Positions 36,082 through 44,974 of a stretch of DNA of 64,000 bases are shown in pieces. A program made the translations under genes and the position numbers. Within the stretch, counting starts at the first letter, position 1. Each line of letters opens with the position of its first letter. This DNA comes from Streptomyces chromofuscus (GTDB lineage Bacteria > Actinomycetota > Actinomycetes > Streptomycetales > Streptomycetaceae), in the NCBI RefSeq assembly GCF_015160875.1, contig NZ_CP063374.1:1178001-1242000 (forward strand), in the 5' to 3' direction. The notes under the pieces are model-generated. The model ran no database searches. It was not told where the DNA came from and worked only from the letters and a program-made list of their open reading frames with translations.

Positions 36082-37428
36082 ATGACCGAAGTGCTTCTCC
36101 TGCTGGTGGCGGTTCTGCTCTCACTCGCCTGCGGCGCCTTCGTCGCGGCCGAGTTCTCGCTGACCACGGTCGAGCGCAGCGACCTGGAACGGGCCGTGGA
36201 ACGCGGCGAGCGCGGCGCCTCCGGTGCGCTGAAGGCCGTCCGCAACCTCACCTTCCAGCTCTCCGGGGCGCAGCTCGGCATCACCGTCACGAACCTGGTG
36301 GTCGGCATGCTCGCGGAGCCGTCCATCGCGAGCCTGATCGCCGGCCCGCTGAGCGAGATCGGCATCCCCCGCTCCACCGCGTCCTCGATCGCGCTGGTGC
36401 TGGGCACGGCCCTGTCGACCGTGTTCCTGATGGTCGTGGGCGAGCTGGTGCCCAAGAACTGGGCGATCTCCTCGCCGCTGACGGTCGCCAGGCGGGTGGG
36501 CAACGCCCAGCGCTGGTTCAGCGCGGTCTTCCGGCCGTTCATCACCCACCTGAACAACACGGCCAACCGTCTGGTGCGCCGCCTCGGTGTCGAACCCGCC
36601 GAGGAGCTGGCCTCCGCGCGGGGGCCGCAGGAACTGGCCGCGCTGGCCCGGCACTCCGCCCGCCAGGGCGCCCTGGAGCCGGACACCGCCGAACTGTTCG
36701 TCCGGACCCTGAACCTCGCGGACCTCACCGCGGAGAACGTGATGACGCCGCGCGTGCAGGTCGTCGCCCTCGACGCGCAGGCGACCTGCGAGGACGTCGC
36801 GAACGCGACCCGGGCGACGGGCCTGTCCCGGTTCCCGGTCTACCGCGGCAGCCTCGACTCGGTCGTGGGCACCGCCCACATCAAGGACATCCTGACCGTG
36901 CCCGCGGAGCGCCGGCCGCGGGTGTCGGTCGCCGACATGATGCGCGAACCGCTGCTCGTCCCCGAGTCGCTGACCGTGGACCGGCTGCTGGACCGGCTCT
37001 CCGGCAAGCGCACGATGGCCGTGGTCATCGACGAGTACGGCGGCACGGCGGGCGTGGCGACCCTTGAGGACATCGTCGAGGAGGTCGTCGGCGAGGTGCG
37101 CGACGAGCACGACCCGCACGAGACGCCCGACCTCGCCGCGGCCGGCGCCGACGAGGACGGCCACGCCCTGTACGCGGCGGACGGCGCGGCCCGCATCGAC
37201 CAGCTCGCGCGCGTCGGCCTGCGGCCGCCGGAGGGACCGTACGAGACGCTCGCCGGTCTCATCGCGACCGCGCTCGGCCGTATCCCCGCCGTGGGCGACA
37301 GCGTCGCGGTCGCCGGCTGGCGGCTGGAGGTGCTGGACGCCGGAGGCCGCCGGGCCGCACGCGTGCTGCTGCACGCGCCGCTCGACGACGAGCGGGGCGA
37401 ACAGCGCGAGAAGGGGGCGCCGGCATGA
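36082..37428 (+). CDS. CNNM/HlyC-CorC family transporter with CBS pair
   Basis: A 448-residue membrane protein: CNNM (DUF21) transmembrane domain (about 1-195; AAEFSLTTVERSDLE, then LGITVTNLVVGMLAEPSI, VVGELVPKNWAIS), two CBS domains (about 205-340; VMTPRVQVVALDA, TMAVVIDEYGGTAGVATLEDIVEEVVGEV) and a C-terminal CorC_HlyC domain (about 355-435). Family members are linked to magnesium or cobalt efflux, with adenine nucleotides binding the CBS pair. It overlaps the next CNNM gene by 4 bp. Confidence 0.92.
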   Translation: MTEVLLLLVAVLLSLACGAFVAAEFSLTTVERSDLERAVERGERGASGALKAVRNLTFQLSGAQLGITVTNLVVGMLAEPSIASLIAGPLSEIGIPRSTASSIALVLGTALSTVFLMVVGELVPKNWAISSPLTVARRVGNAQRWFSAVFRPFITHLNNTANRLVRRLGVEPAEELASARGPQELAALARHSARQGALEPDTAELFVRTLNLADLTAENVMTPRVQVVALDAQATCEDVANATRATGLSRFPVYRGSLDSVVGTAHIKDILTVPAERRPRVSVADMMREPLLVPESLTVDRLLDRLSGKRTMAVVIDEYGGTAGVATLEDIVEEVVGEVRDEHDPHETPDLAAAGADEDGHALYAADGAARIDQLARVGLRPPEGPYETLAGLIATALGRIPAVGDSVAVAGWRLEVLDAGGRRAARVLLHAPLDDERGEQREKGAPA

Positions 37429-38438
37429 CCGTCGTACAGCTGCTGATCGGTCTGGCGACGCTGGTGGTGAACGCCTTCTTCGTGGGCGCCGAGTTCGCGC
37501 TGATCTCCGTGCGCCGCTCCCAGATCGAGCCGTACGCCGAGCAGGGCGACCGGCGCGCGAAGAGCGTGCTGTGGGGCCTGGAGCACGTGTCCGCGCTGAT
37601 GGCGGCGGCGCAGCTCGGCATCACCCTGTGCACCCTGGTGCTCGGTGTGGTCGCGGAACCGGCGATCGCCCATCTGCTGGAGCCGGTCTTCCATGCCCTG
37701 GGTGTGCCGAGCGGTGCGGGACACGCGGTGTCCTTCGTGATCGCGCTGGCCCTGGCGACGTATCTGCACATGCTGCTCGGCGAGATGGTGCCGAAGAACA
37801 TCGCGCTCGCCGAGCCGGTGCGCAGCGCGCTGCTGCTCGGCCCGCCGCTGGTGACGCTGTCCCGGGCGCTGCGGCCGGTGATCTTCACCATCAACGCGTT
37901 CGCGAACGCGTTGCTGAAGCTGCTGCGGATCGAGACCAAGGACGAGGTCACGGCGACCTTCTCGGACGCGGAACTCGCCCGGATCGTGAAGGACTCCGGC
38001 GACGCCGGGCTGATCGACGACCGTGCGCGGGAACGGCTGCACGACGCGCTCGAACTGGGCCGCCGGCCGGTGCGCGATGTCGTGCTCCCGCTGGAACGCG
38101 TGATGTACGCGCGCGTGGGCGTCACCCCGGAGGAGCTGGAGGGGCTGTCCGCGCAGTCCGGGTTCTCCCGCTTCCCCGTCGTGGACGAGGGGCGCCGGAT
38201 CGTCGGCTACCTGCACGTGAAGGACGCGCTGGACGCCTCGCCGCGGGACCTGCCCTTCCGGCTGCGGGACATGCGGCCCATCGCGCGCGTACGGGAGAGC
38301 ACGCCGCTGGACGACGTCCTCACCGCGATGCGGGGCAGCCGCACGCACCTGGCGGCCGTCCTGGGCTCCGACGGGCGACTGGCGGGGCTGGTGACCATGG
38401 AGGACGTGCTGCGGGAGCTGTTCGGGCAGTGGGCCTGA
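37425..38438 (+). CDS. CNNM domain protein with CBS pair, no CorC domain
   Basis: A 337-residue second CNNM protein, probably a partner of the preceding one: DUF21 domain (about 1-190; FFVGAEFALISVRRSQIEP, AAAQLGITLCTLVLGVVAEP, LLGEMVPKNIALAEP) and two CBS domains (about 205-335; RDVVLPLERVMYARVGV, LAGLVTMEDVLRELFGQ). It ends without the CorC_HlyC module found upstream. The ATGA overlap suggests coupled synthesis, and a heteromeric ion transporter is an attractive inference. Confidence 0.92.
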   Translation: MTVVQLLIGLATLVVNAFFVGAEFALISVRRSQIEPYAEQGDRRAKSVLWGLEHVSALMAAAQLGITLCTLVLGVVAEPAIAHLLEPVFHALGVPSGAGHAVSFVIALALATYLHMLLGEMVPKNIALAEPVRSALLLGPPLVTLSRALRPVIFTINAFANALLKLLRIETKDEVTATFSDAELARIVKDSGDAGLIDDRARERLHDALELGRRPVRDVVLPLERVMYARVGVTPEELEGLSAQSGFSRFPVVDEGRRIVGYLHVKDALDASPRDLPFRLRDMRPIARVRESTPLDDVLTAMRGSRTHLAAVLGSDGRLAGLVTMEDVLRELFGQWA

Positions 38439-38532
38439 GGCCGGGCCGGGCTGGTCCGGAGCCGGGCGGTGCTCGGCACAAGGAGGGTGACCGACCGGCG
38501 GGTATGCGCCTCGGGTTACCATCTCTGACGCC

Positions 38533-39318
38533 ATGGAGACGAACGCCTCACCCACATACAGCAGCCTGGTCGCGGTCGGCGACTCCTTCACCGAGGGCAT
38601 GTCGGACCTGCTCCCCGACGGCACCTACCGGGGCTGGGCCGACCTCCTCGCGGCGCGGATGGCCGCCCGCACGCCCGGCTTCCGCTACGCCAACCTGGCC
38701 GTGCGCGGCAAGCTGATCGGGCAGATCGTCGACGAGCAGGTGGACGTGGCGGCCGCCATGGGCGCCGATGTGATCACCCTCGTCGGCGGGCTGAACGACA
38801 CCCTGCGGCCCAAGTGCGACATGGGCCGGGTCCGGGGGCTGCTGGAGGAGGCCGTGGAGCGGCTGGCCCCGGCCTGCAAGCAGCTGGTGCTGATGCGCAG
38901 CCCGGGACGGCAGGGGCCGGTGCTGGAGCGGTTCCGGCCGCGCATGGAGGAGCTGTTCGCCTGCGTCGACGAGCTGGCCGCGCGGCACGACGCGCTGGTG
39001 ATCGACCTGTACGGGGCGGCGTCGCTCGGCGACCCGCGCATGTGGGACGTCGACCGGCTGCACCTGACGGCCGAGGGGCACCGCCGGGTCGCGGAGGCGG
39101 TGTGGCAGGGGCTCGGGTACGAGCCGGAGGACCCGCACTGGCGGGTGCCGGTACCGGTCACGCTGCCGCCGGGGTGGGTGACGCGACGGGTCGCGGACGT
39201 GCGGTTCGCGCGGCAGCATCTGATTCCGTGGATAGGACGCCGGCTCACGGGCCGCTCCTCGGGGGACGGCCGCCCGCCGAAGCGGCCGGAGCTGCTGCCC
39301 TACGAGGATCTGACCTAG
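38533..39318 (+). CDS. SGNH/GDSL family hydrolase
   Basis: A 261-residue SGNH-fold esterase without signal peptide. The four blocks are present: block I VGDSFTEG (catalytic Ser, about 19), block II Gly in NLAVRGK, block III GGLNDT (Asn) and block V DRLHLTAEGH (Asp and His). The C-terminal 60 residues are a basic extension beyond the hydrolase fold. The ATG at 38533 matches the family start. Substrate (lipid, carbohydrate ester or other) is unknown. It is followed closely by the DUF4326-purB frame. Confidence 0.9.
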   Translation: METNASPTYSSLVAVGDSFTEGMSDLLPDGTYRGWADLLAARMAARTPGFRYANLAVRGKLIGQIVDEQVDVAAAMGADVITLVGGLNDTLRPKCDMGRVRGLLEEAVERLAPACKQLVLMRSPGRQGPVLERFRPRMEELFACVDELAARHDALVIDLYGAASLGDPRMWDVDRLHLTAEGHRRVAEAVWQGLGYEPEDPHWRVPVPVTLPPGWVTRRVADVRFARQHLIPWIGRRLTGRSSGDGRPPKRPELLPYEDLT

Positions 39319-39325
39319 GCCCACC

Positions 39326-39763
39326 GTGACCACGCGGGTGATCAGCCTCAAGGGCAGGATGCACGACTTCGGTCCCCGGCTCGAACGCGCGCCCGCGGAC
39401 GTCGTCTACGTCGGCCGCCGCTGGACGCTGGGCGGCTGGGACCTGCCCCGGCACCCGCTGTACAACCCGTTCGTCCCGGACACGGCCACGCGCAAGCGGG
39501 ACGGCACCCGGGCCGAGGTGATCGCCCTGTACCGGGCGTATCTGCTGGAGCGCCCGGACCTGCTCGACCTCGTGCCGGACCTGCGCGGGCGGACGCTGGC
39601 CTGCTGGTGTGCGCCACAGCCCTGCCACGCGGACGTACTGGCGGAGTTGGCCGAGTCGGCCGCGCGGGGATCGCCTGGCCGAGACTCCGGGGACCGCCTC
39701 GTAGGATCCGACGAACCCGCCCGTGGCGCCGGCCTGCACGAACCGCCAGTAGAATCCGGTTAC
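39326..39763 (+). CDS. DUF4326 domain, open in frame into purB
   Basis: From the GTG at 39326 the first 110 or so codons encode a DUF4326 domain (VVYVGRRWTLGGWDLPRHPL, YNPF, ACWCAPQPCHADVLAELAE). Members are small and of unknown function. No stop separates it from purB: about 30 further codons lead straight into the PurB start at 39764, so a DUF4326-PurB fusion of 626 residues could be made. The linker contains TAGGAT and TAGAAT -10-like hexamers. The end given here is the boundary with purB, not a stop codon. Confidence 0.7.
39750..39755 (+). promoter_or_regulatory. Putative -10 element of purB (leaderless)
   Basis: TAGAAT lies 8 nt before the GTG of purB, which would place the transcription start at or next to the start codon, as in many leaderless Streptomyces mRNAs. 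No clear -35 hexamer is seen. A second hexamer, TAGGAT, lies about 45 bp further upstream. Confidence 0.4.
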
Positions 39764-41206
39764 GTGACTTCTGCGCCCGCCAAGCCCCGCATCCCGAACG
39801 TCCTCGCCGGACGCTACGCCTCCACCGAGCTCGCCACGCTCTGGTCGCCCGAGCAGAAGGTGAAGCTGGAGCGGCAGCTCTGGCTCGCCGTGCTGCGAGC
39901 CCAGCGCGACCTCGGGATCGAGGTGCCGGACGCGGCGATCGCCGACTACGAGCGCGTGCTCGACGAGGTCGACCTGGCCTCCATCGCCGAGCGCGAGAAG
40001 GTCACGCGGCACGACGTGAAGGCGCGGATCGAGGAGTTCAACGACCTCGCCGGGCACGAGCAGGTGCACAAGGGCATGACCTCCCGCGACCTGACCGAGA
40101 ACGTGGAGCAGCTGCAGATCCGGCTCTCGCTGGAGCTGATGCGCGACCGTACGGTGGCCGTGCTCGCGCGTCTGGGCAAGCTCGCCGGGGAGTACGGCGA
40201 GCTGGTCATGGCCGGCCGCTCGCACAACGTCGCCGCGCAGGCCACCACCCTGGGCAAGCGGTTCGCCACGGCCGCCGACGAGCTGCTTGTCGCCCACGGC
40301 CGGATCGAGGAGCTGCTCGGCCGCTACCCGCTGCGCGGCATCAAGGGCCCGGTCGGCACCGCGCAGGACATGCTGGACCTGCTCGGCGGGGACGCCGCCA
40401 AGCTCGCGGAGCTGGAGCAGCGGATCGCCGGGCACCTGGGCTTCTCGCAGGCGTTCACCTCGGTCGGCCAGGTCTACCCCCGCTCGCTCGACTACGAGGT
40501 CGTCACCACGCTCGTGCAGCTGGCCGCCGCTCCCTCGTCGCTGGCGAAGACGATCCGGCTGATGGCCGGGCACGAGCTGGTGACGGAGGGCTTCAAGCCG
40601 GGTCAGGTCGGATCCTCCGCGATGCCGCACAAGATGAACACCCGCTCCTGCGAGCGCGTCAACGGCCTGATGGTGATCCTGCGCGGCTACGCCTCGATGA
40701 CCGGCGAGCTGGCGGGCGACCAGTGGAACGAGGGCGACGTGTCCTGCTCGGTGGTGCGCCGGGTCGCGCTGCCGGACGCGTTCTTCGCGCTGGACGGGCT
40801 GCTGGAGACGTTCCTGACGGTCCTCGACGAGTTCGGCGCGTTCCCGGCGGTCGTCGCGCGTGAGCTGGACCGCTACCTGCCGTTCCTCGCCACGACCAAG
40901 GTCCTCATGGCCTCGGTGCGCGCCGGTGTCGGCCGTGAGGTCGCGCACGAGGCGATCAAGGAGAACGCCGTGGCGTGCGCCCTCGCGATGCGGGAGCAGG
41001 GCGCCGAGCGCAACGAGCTGCTGGACAGGCTCGCCGCCGACGAGCGCATCCCGCTCGACCGGGCCCGGCTCGACGAGCTGATGGCGGACAAGCTGTCCTT
41101 CACCGGTGCCGCCGCCGACCAGGTCGGAGTGGTGGTCGGCCGGATCGAGGAGATCGTGAAGCAGAGCCCGGAGGCGGCGGGCTACACACCGGGAGCGATC
41201 CTCTGA
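39764..41206 (+). CDS. purB: Adenylosuccinate lyase
   Basis: A 480-residue enzyme of the fumarase/aspartase superfamily acting twice in purine synthesis, on SAICAR and adenylosuccinate. Signatures are HEQVHKGMTSRDLTENV, AGRSHNVAAQATTLGKRF with the active-site His, PVGTAQDMLDLLGG and the flexible signature loop VGSSAMPHKMNTRSCE (catalytic Ser). The GTG at 39764 gives the standard Streptomyces length and start (TSAPAKPRIPNVLAGRYAS). It is in frame with the upstream DUF4326 domain and overlaps the next gene by 4 bp. Confidence 0.96.
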   Translation: MTSAPAKPRIPNVLAGRYASTELATLWSPEQKVKLERQLWLAVLRAQRDLGIEVPDAAIADYERVLDEVDLASIAEREKVTRHDVKARIEEFNDLAGHEQVHKGMTSRDLTENVEQLQIRLSLELMRDRTVAVLARLGKLAGEYGELVMAGRSHNVAAQATTLGKRFATAADELLVAHGRIEELLGRYPLRGIKGPVGTAQDMLDLLGGDAAKLAELEQRIAGHLGFSQAFTSVGQVYPRSLDYEVVTTLVQLAAAPSSLAKTIRLMAGHELVTEGFKPGQVGSSAMPHKMNTRSCERVNGLMVILRGYASMTGELAGDQWNEGDVSCSVVRRVALPDAFFALDGLLETFLTVLDEFGAFPAVVARELDRYLPFLATTKVLMASVRAGVGREVAHEAIKENAVACALAMREQGAERNELLDRLAADERIPLDRARLDELMADKLSFTGAAADQVGVVVGRIEEIVKQSPEAAGYTPGAIL

Positions 41207-41748
41207 CGCGTTTCACCCCGCAGGAGCTCGAGGCCGCCCGCGACCGACTCGTCCCGGACGTGGTCGCGGACGGCCTGCGCGTGCTGTTCTGCGGCATCAA
41301 CCCTGGTCTCATGACCGCGGCGACGGGCCACCACTTCGCGCGGCCCGGCAACCGCTTCTGGCCGGTGCTGCACCTGTCCGGCTTCACGCCCCGGCTGTTG
41401 AGACCGTCCGAGCAGGGCGAGTTGCTGTCGTACGGGCTCGGCATCACCAACGTGGTGGCGCGGGCGACGGCCCGGGCCGACGAGTTGAGCGCCGAGGAGT
41501 ACTGCGAGGGCGGGCGGCTGCTGTCGCTGAAGGTCGCGCGGCTCCGGCCGCGTTGGCTGGCGGTCGTGGGGGTCACCGCGTACCGGGCCGCCTTCGACGA
41601 CCGCACGGCGCGGGTGGGGCCGCAGGCGCGGACGCTCGGCGACACGCGCGTGTGGGTGCTGCCCAATCCCTCCGGGCTGAACGCGCACTGGACCGCGCGG
41701 ACGATGGCGGAGGAGTACGCACGGCTGCGGGTAACGGCGACCGGCTAG
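41203..41748 (+). CDS. mug: G/U mismatch-specific DNA glycosylase
   Basis: A 181-residue MUG-type DNA glycosylase that removes uracil or thymine from G mispairs. Motif I is LFCGINPGLMTAATGHHFARPGNRFW and motif II VLPNPSGLNAHWT. Homologues start TRFTPEELEAARDR, which here lies directly after a CTG (41203-41205) in frame, overlapping the purB stop as CTGA; GGGAG lies 7 nt upstream. I therefore propose CTG as start. The next GTG (41260) would cut into the conserved N-terminus. Confidence 0.87.
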   Translation: MTRFTPQELEAARDRLVPDVVADGLRVLFCGINPGLMTAATGHHFARPGNRFWPVLHLSGFTPRLLRPSEQGELLSYGLGITNVVARATARADELSAEEYCEGGRLLSLKVARLRPRWLAVVGVTAYRAAFDDRTARVGPQARTLGDTRVWVLPNPSGLNAHWTARTMAEEYARLRVTATG

Positions 41749-41862
41749 CCGCGAGGCCGCGCAGTCGGCGGCCGGGTCGGGTCGTGGCCGACGCCGGGGC
41801 AGCAGGGTGGCCGGGACGGGCAGGCCGATGGTGCGGACCAGGTCGACGACTGCGGCGGCGCG

Positions 41863-42849
41863 TCAGACCCACTGGAACACGGCGTCCGACCCCGCCCGGA
41901 CGCCTGCCTCGTCGCTCAGGGCGTCGTGCGGCCAGCCCGCCTGGTACACGGTGTCCAGGTAGCGCTCACCGAGGTCCGGGGCGATCGCCACCGCGGTCAG
42001 TGGCCGTTCCGGGTGACGGGCCAGCCAGTCCGACGCTCCGCTGACCACCGTTCCGGTGGAGCCGCCGAAGAGGAAGCCCCGGCCGGCCAGCCGGCGGCAG
42101 GCGCGGATGGTTTCCGCCTCCCCCACGTGCACCACCTCGTTGACGTAGGACTCGTCCAGCAGGGAGGGACGGACGCTGGTGCCCAGACCCGGAATCAGCC
42201 GGCGACCGGGCTTCCCGCCGAAGGTCACCGAGCCGGCCGCGTCCACGGCCACGATCCGCACCCGCCGGCGCCACTGCCAGAACCAGCGCGCGCACCCCAT
42301 CAGTGTGCCCGTGGTGCCGGCTCCCACGAAGAGGACGTCCAGCTGGGGGAAGCGGCGGGCGATCGCCGGGGCCGTCGTGCGGTAGTGCGCCTTCCAGTTG
42401 TTGGGGTTGGCGTACTGGTTGAGCCAGAGGTACCGGTCGTCGGAGGCGCACAGCGCACGCACGTGGGCGAGGCGGGCGCCCAGGAAACCGCCGTGCAGAG
42501 CGGGTTTGTCGATCACGTGGACCGTGCTGCCCAGCGCCTCCATCAGCCGCCTGGTCGGCAGGTTGCAGCGGGTGTCGGTGACGCACAGGAATCGGTAGCC
42601 CCGGCTCGCCGCGATCATGCTCAGTGCCACGCCGAGGTTGCCGGAGGAGGACTCGACCAGGATCGAGCCGGGCTTCAGGGCGCCCTCCTGTTCGGCGGAC
42701 CGGAGCATCTCGGCGGCGGCCTTCAGCTTGATGGAGCCGGCGAAGTTGAAGCCCTCGCACTTCAGGAAGAGCGGGATGCCGAAGGTCGCCCGCAAGTCGA
42801 CGTAGAGCTCCTCCTCGTTGAAGTCGGTGGGCTCGGAGATGACGGGCAT
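41863..42849 (-). CDS. sbnA: SbnA-like N-(2-amino-2-carboxyethyl)-L-glutamate synthase
   Basis: A 328-residue PLP enzyme of the cysteine synthase fold, most like SbnA, which joins O-phosphoserine and glutamate as the first step to L-2,3-diaminopropionate. FNFAGSIKLKAA holds the PLP Lys (about residue 41), SSSGNLGVALSMIA the Asn loop and VGAGTTGTLMGCARWF the phosphate-binding loop. ATG 42849 has GAGGGG 6 nt upstream; an ATG 18 nt earlier is possible. Last gene of the five-gene operon, 27 bp after sbnB. Assignment over ordinary cysteine synthase rests on the sbnB neighbour and on these SbnA-type features. Confidence 0.85.
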   Translation of the reverse strand: MPVISEPTDFNEEELYVDLRATFGIPLFLKCEGFNFAGSIKLKAAAEMLRSAEQEGALKPGSILVESSSGNLGVALSMIAASRGYRFLCVTDTRCNLPTRRLMEALGSTVHVIDKPALHGGFLGARLAHVRALCASDDRYLWLNQYANPNNWKAHYRTTAPAIARRFPQLDVLFVGAGTTGTLMGCARWFWQWRRRVRIVAVDAAGSVTFGGKPGRRLIPGLGTSVRPSLLDESYVNEVVHVGEAETIRACRRLAGRGFLFGGSTGTVVSGASDWLARHPERPLTAVAIAPDLGERYLDTVYQAGWPHDALSDEAGVRAGSDAVFQWV

Positions 42850-42876
42850 GGCGGTCCCCTCGTTCATGACGGCCGG

Positions 42877-43941
42877 TCAGCCGTACCGGCGCAGTTCGTT
42901 GAAGAAGCCGTCGATCACGCACAGCTCGCCCCGCCGGGCCACCGCGTCGTGGACGTACCTGCCGACGGCGAGGTCCAGCACCCCCAGGCCGAACGGTGAG
43001 AACACCACCGTCCGGTCCGCGGGTGCCGAGGTGCGCCCGGTCAGGACGTCGTGCAGGGTGCCGTCGACGAACTCCCGGTTCCCGGCCAGCTGTTCGGCGA
43101 GGTGCGGCGAGGTGCCGGCCTTGAGGCAGTGCTCGACGTCGTCGACGAAGTTGGCGGACGCGAGCAGGATCCGCGGGTCCAGGTCGCGCAGGGAGATGTG
43201 CAGCACCAGCGGGTGGTGCGCGAACCACGACGGGTCGTGAACGTGCGGCCGGCCCGCGACCGTCGCGAAGACCACCAGGTCGCTCGAGCGGATGAGCGCC
43301 TCGGCGGTGTCGTGCAGGGTGATGCGGCCCTCCGTCCCCGTCCTGCGCAGGTAGCCGCGGAAGCCCGCCGCGTGGTCCGTCGACAGGTCGTGGACGCCGG
43401 TCTCCTCGAACGTCCAGCCGGTGGCGGTGAGATGGGAGTGGAGGTAGCGGGCGATCAGGCCGGTGCCGATGAAACCGACGCGTCGCGGACGCGGACGGGT
43501 GCGGCTGAGCCGGTCGGCCGCCAGGGCCGCGGAGGCCGCCGTGCGGCCGGCGCTGATGACCGAACCCTCCAGGCAGGCGTACGGGTAACCGGTGTCGGGG
43601 TCGTTGAGGATGACGACGGCCGACGCGCGCGGGAGCCCGGACGTCGTGTTCTCGGGGAAGCTCGCTATCCACTTCAGGCCGTCGACGCGCAGCGGCCCGC
43701 CCATCGACGCGGGCAGCGCGATGATCCGTGCCTCCGGGCGGTCCGGAAAGCGCAGGAAGTACGACGGCGGATTGACCGTCTCACCGTCGCCGTGCAACCG
43801 GTACACGGCTTCGACCAGGTCGACGATCTCCCGTTCGCGCCCCAGCAGGGCCCGCTGGACCTGGGCGCCGGAGATCACCGCGAACCGCGGTCCGGCCGCC
43901 TCGGTGGGCGCCGTGGCCGGCGTGGAGTCCGTGGCGGTCAT
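42877..43941 (-). CDS. sbnB: SbnB-like N-(2-amino-2-carboxyethyl)-L-glutamate dehydrogenase
   Basis: A 354-residue member of the ornithine cyclodeaminase/mu-crystallin family. SbnB oxidises the SbnA product with NAD to release L-2,3-diaminopropionate and 2-oxoglutarate. Features are LPASMGGPLRVDGLKWIASF (substrate Lys region), AVVILNDPDTGYPYACLEGS, the Rossmann motif VGFIGTGLIARYLHSHL and VVFSPFGLGVLDLAVGRYV. The ATG at 43941 overlaps the dioxygenase stop in ATGA. Together with sbnA it signals a dedicated supply of diaminopropionate to the adjacent synthetase. Confidence 0.9.
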   Translation of the reverse strand: MTATDSTPATAPTEAAGPRFAVISGAQVQRALLGREREIVDLVEAVYRLHGDGETVNPPSYFLRFPDRPEARIIALPASMGGPLRVDGLKWIASFPENTTSGLPRASAVVILNDPDTGYPYACLEGSVISAGRTAASAALAADRLSRTRPRPRRVGFIGTGLIARYLHSHLTATGWTFEETGVHDLSTDHAAGFRGYLRRTGTEGRITLHDTAEALIRSSDLVVFATVAGRPHVHDPSWFAHHPLVLHISLRDLDPRILLASANFVDDVEHCLKAGTSPHLAEQLAGNREFVDGTLHDVLTGRTSAPADRTVVFSPFGLGVLDLAVGRYVHDAVARRGELCVIDGFFNELRRYG

Positions 43942-44951
43942 CGCGCGGTCACCTCGGAGGCCGGTGCGCTCCCGGCCGGGCCCAGCGGCTCGGCCATGGC
44001 GACCAGCACCTCGCGCGGGCCCTCGTACGGCTCCCTGCTGTGCGCCATGCGGACGTTGTCGACGAGCATGAGGTCTCCGTCCTGCCACGGCTCGCGCAGG
44101 GTGTGGGCCTCGTAGACGTCGTTGAGCAGGCGGACGACGTCCTCTCCGATCGCCTCGCCGCCGCCGAACCGGGTGGTGAACGGCAGCGCGTCGGCGCCGT
44201 AGACGTCCACCAGGTACTCCCGTATCTCGGGGTCGATCGTCCACTCGCTCAGGAAGGCGATCTGGTTGAACCAGCAGTGCCGCCCGGTGACCGGGTGACG
44301 CACCACGGCGCTGCGCCGCTGGCTGGTACGCAGCCGTCCGTCCGGCCCCCACGCACAGTCGATCCCGTTGTCGCGGCAGTAGCGCTCGACGGCGGCGCGG
44401 TCGTCGGTGCCGAAGGCCTCGGCGACGGATGCCCCGATCTCGTCGTTGTAGGCGCGGTCGAGAAGCCAGCCCTCCCGCAGGAAGCGCTCGGCCAGCGGGA
44501 CGGGCAGTGCCCGGAGCACGGCCGCGGCGTCGGCCAGGCCCGTCGCTCCGCCGTCGGCGGGCGCCTCGAGGCACGCGAACAGCATCAGGCCGGGGAACCG
44601 GAGGGTGTAGCTCAGCTCGTGGTGCATGCACATCGGCTGGTTGGACGGCCACTTGGCGGAGGAGTACACGCCGTCGCCGTAGGAGCGGCGTGGCGCGAAG
44701 GCCTCCCGTTCGGCCATCAGGCCGGTGGTCAGCGCCCGGAAGGCGGCCCCGGCGCTTTCGGGGTCGTAGAGTCCGAGGCCGCGTACGAGCACCGCTCCGT
44801 GCTCGGCGACCACGGCACGCAGTGCGTCCTTGTACTCGGCCGCCCAGTGGGTCGGGTCACCGGCGTCCTGGACCAGCAGGACCGGGGGCCTGCCGGGACG
44901 CAGGTCGACGTCGGGCAGCAGCGCCGGGGGTGCGGGAGGTGAGGGGCGCAT
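43938..44951 (-). CDS. TauD/SyrP-like Fe(II)/2-oxoglutarate dioxygenase
   Basis: A 337-residue non-haem iron oxygenase of the TauD/TfdA superfamily. The iron-binding triad is visible as H110-H-E112 in MCMHHELSYTLRF and the distal His in DNVRMAHSREPYEG, whose Arg would bind 2-oxoglutarate. HxE rather than HxD links it to the clavaminate synthase/SyrP/AsnO-like branch, many of whose members beta-hydroxylate free or carrier-bound amino acids. GAAAGGAA precedes the ATG at 44951. Between the NRPS and sbnB genes it most likely hydroxylates the diaminopropionyl (or another aminoacyl) unit; the substrate is inference. Confidence 0.85.
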   Translation of the reverse strand: MRPSPPAPPALLPDVDLRPGRPPVLLVQDAGDPTHWAAEYKDALRAVVAEHGAVLVRGLGLYDPESAGAAFRALTTGLMAEREAFAPRRSYGDGVYSSAKWPSNQPMCMHHELSYTLRFPGLMLFACLEAPADGGATGLADAAAVLRALPVPLAERFLREGWLLDRAYNDEIGASVAEAFGTDDRAAVERYCRDNGIDCAWGPDGRLRTSQRRSAVVRHPVTGRHCWFNQIAFLSEWTIDPEIREYLVDVYGADALPFTTRFGGGEAIGEDVVRLLNDVYEAHTLREPWQDGDLMLVDNVRMAHSREPYEGPREVLVAMAEPLGPAGSAPASEVTAR

Positions 44952-44974
44952 CTCTGGTTCCTTTCGGTTGCCGG

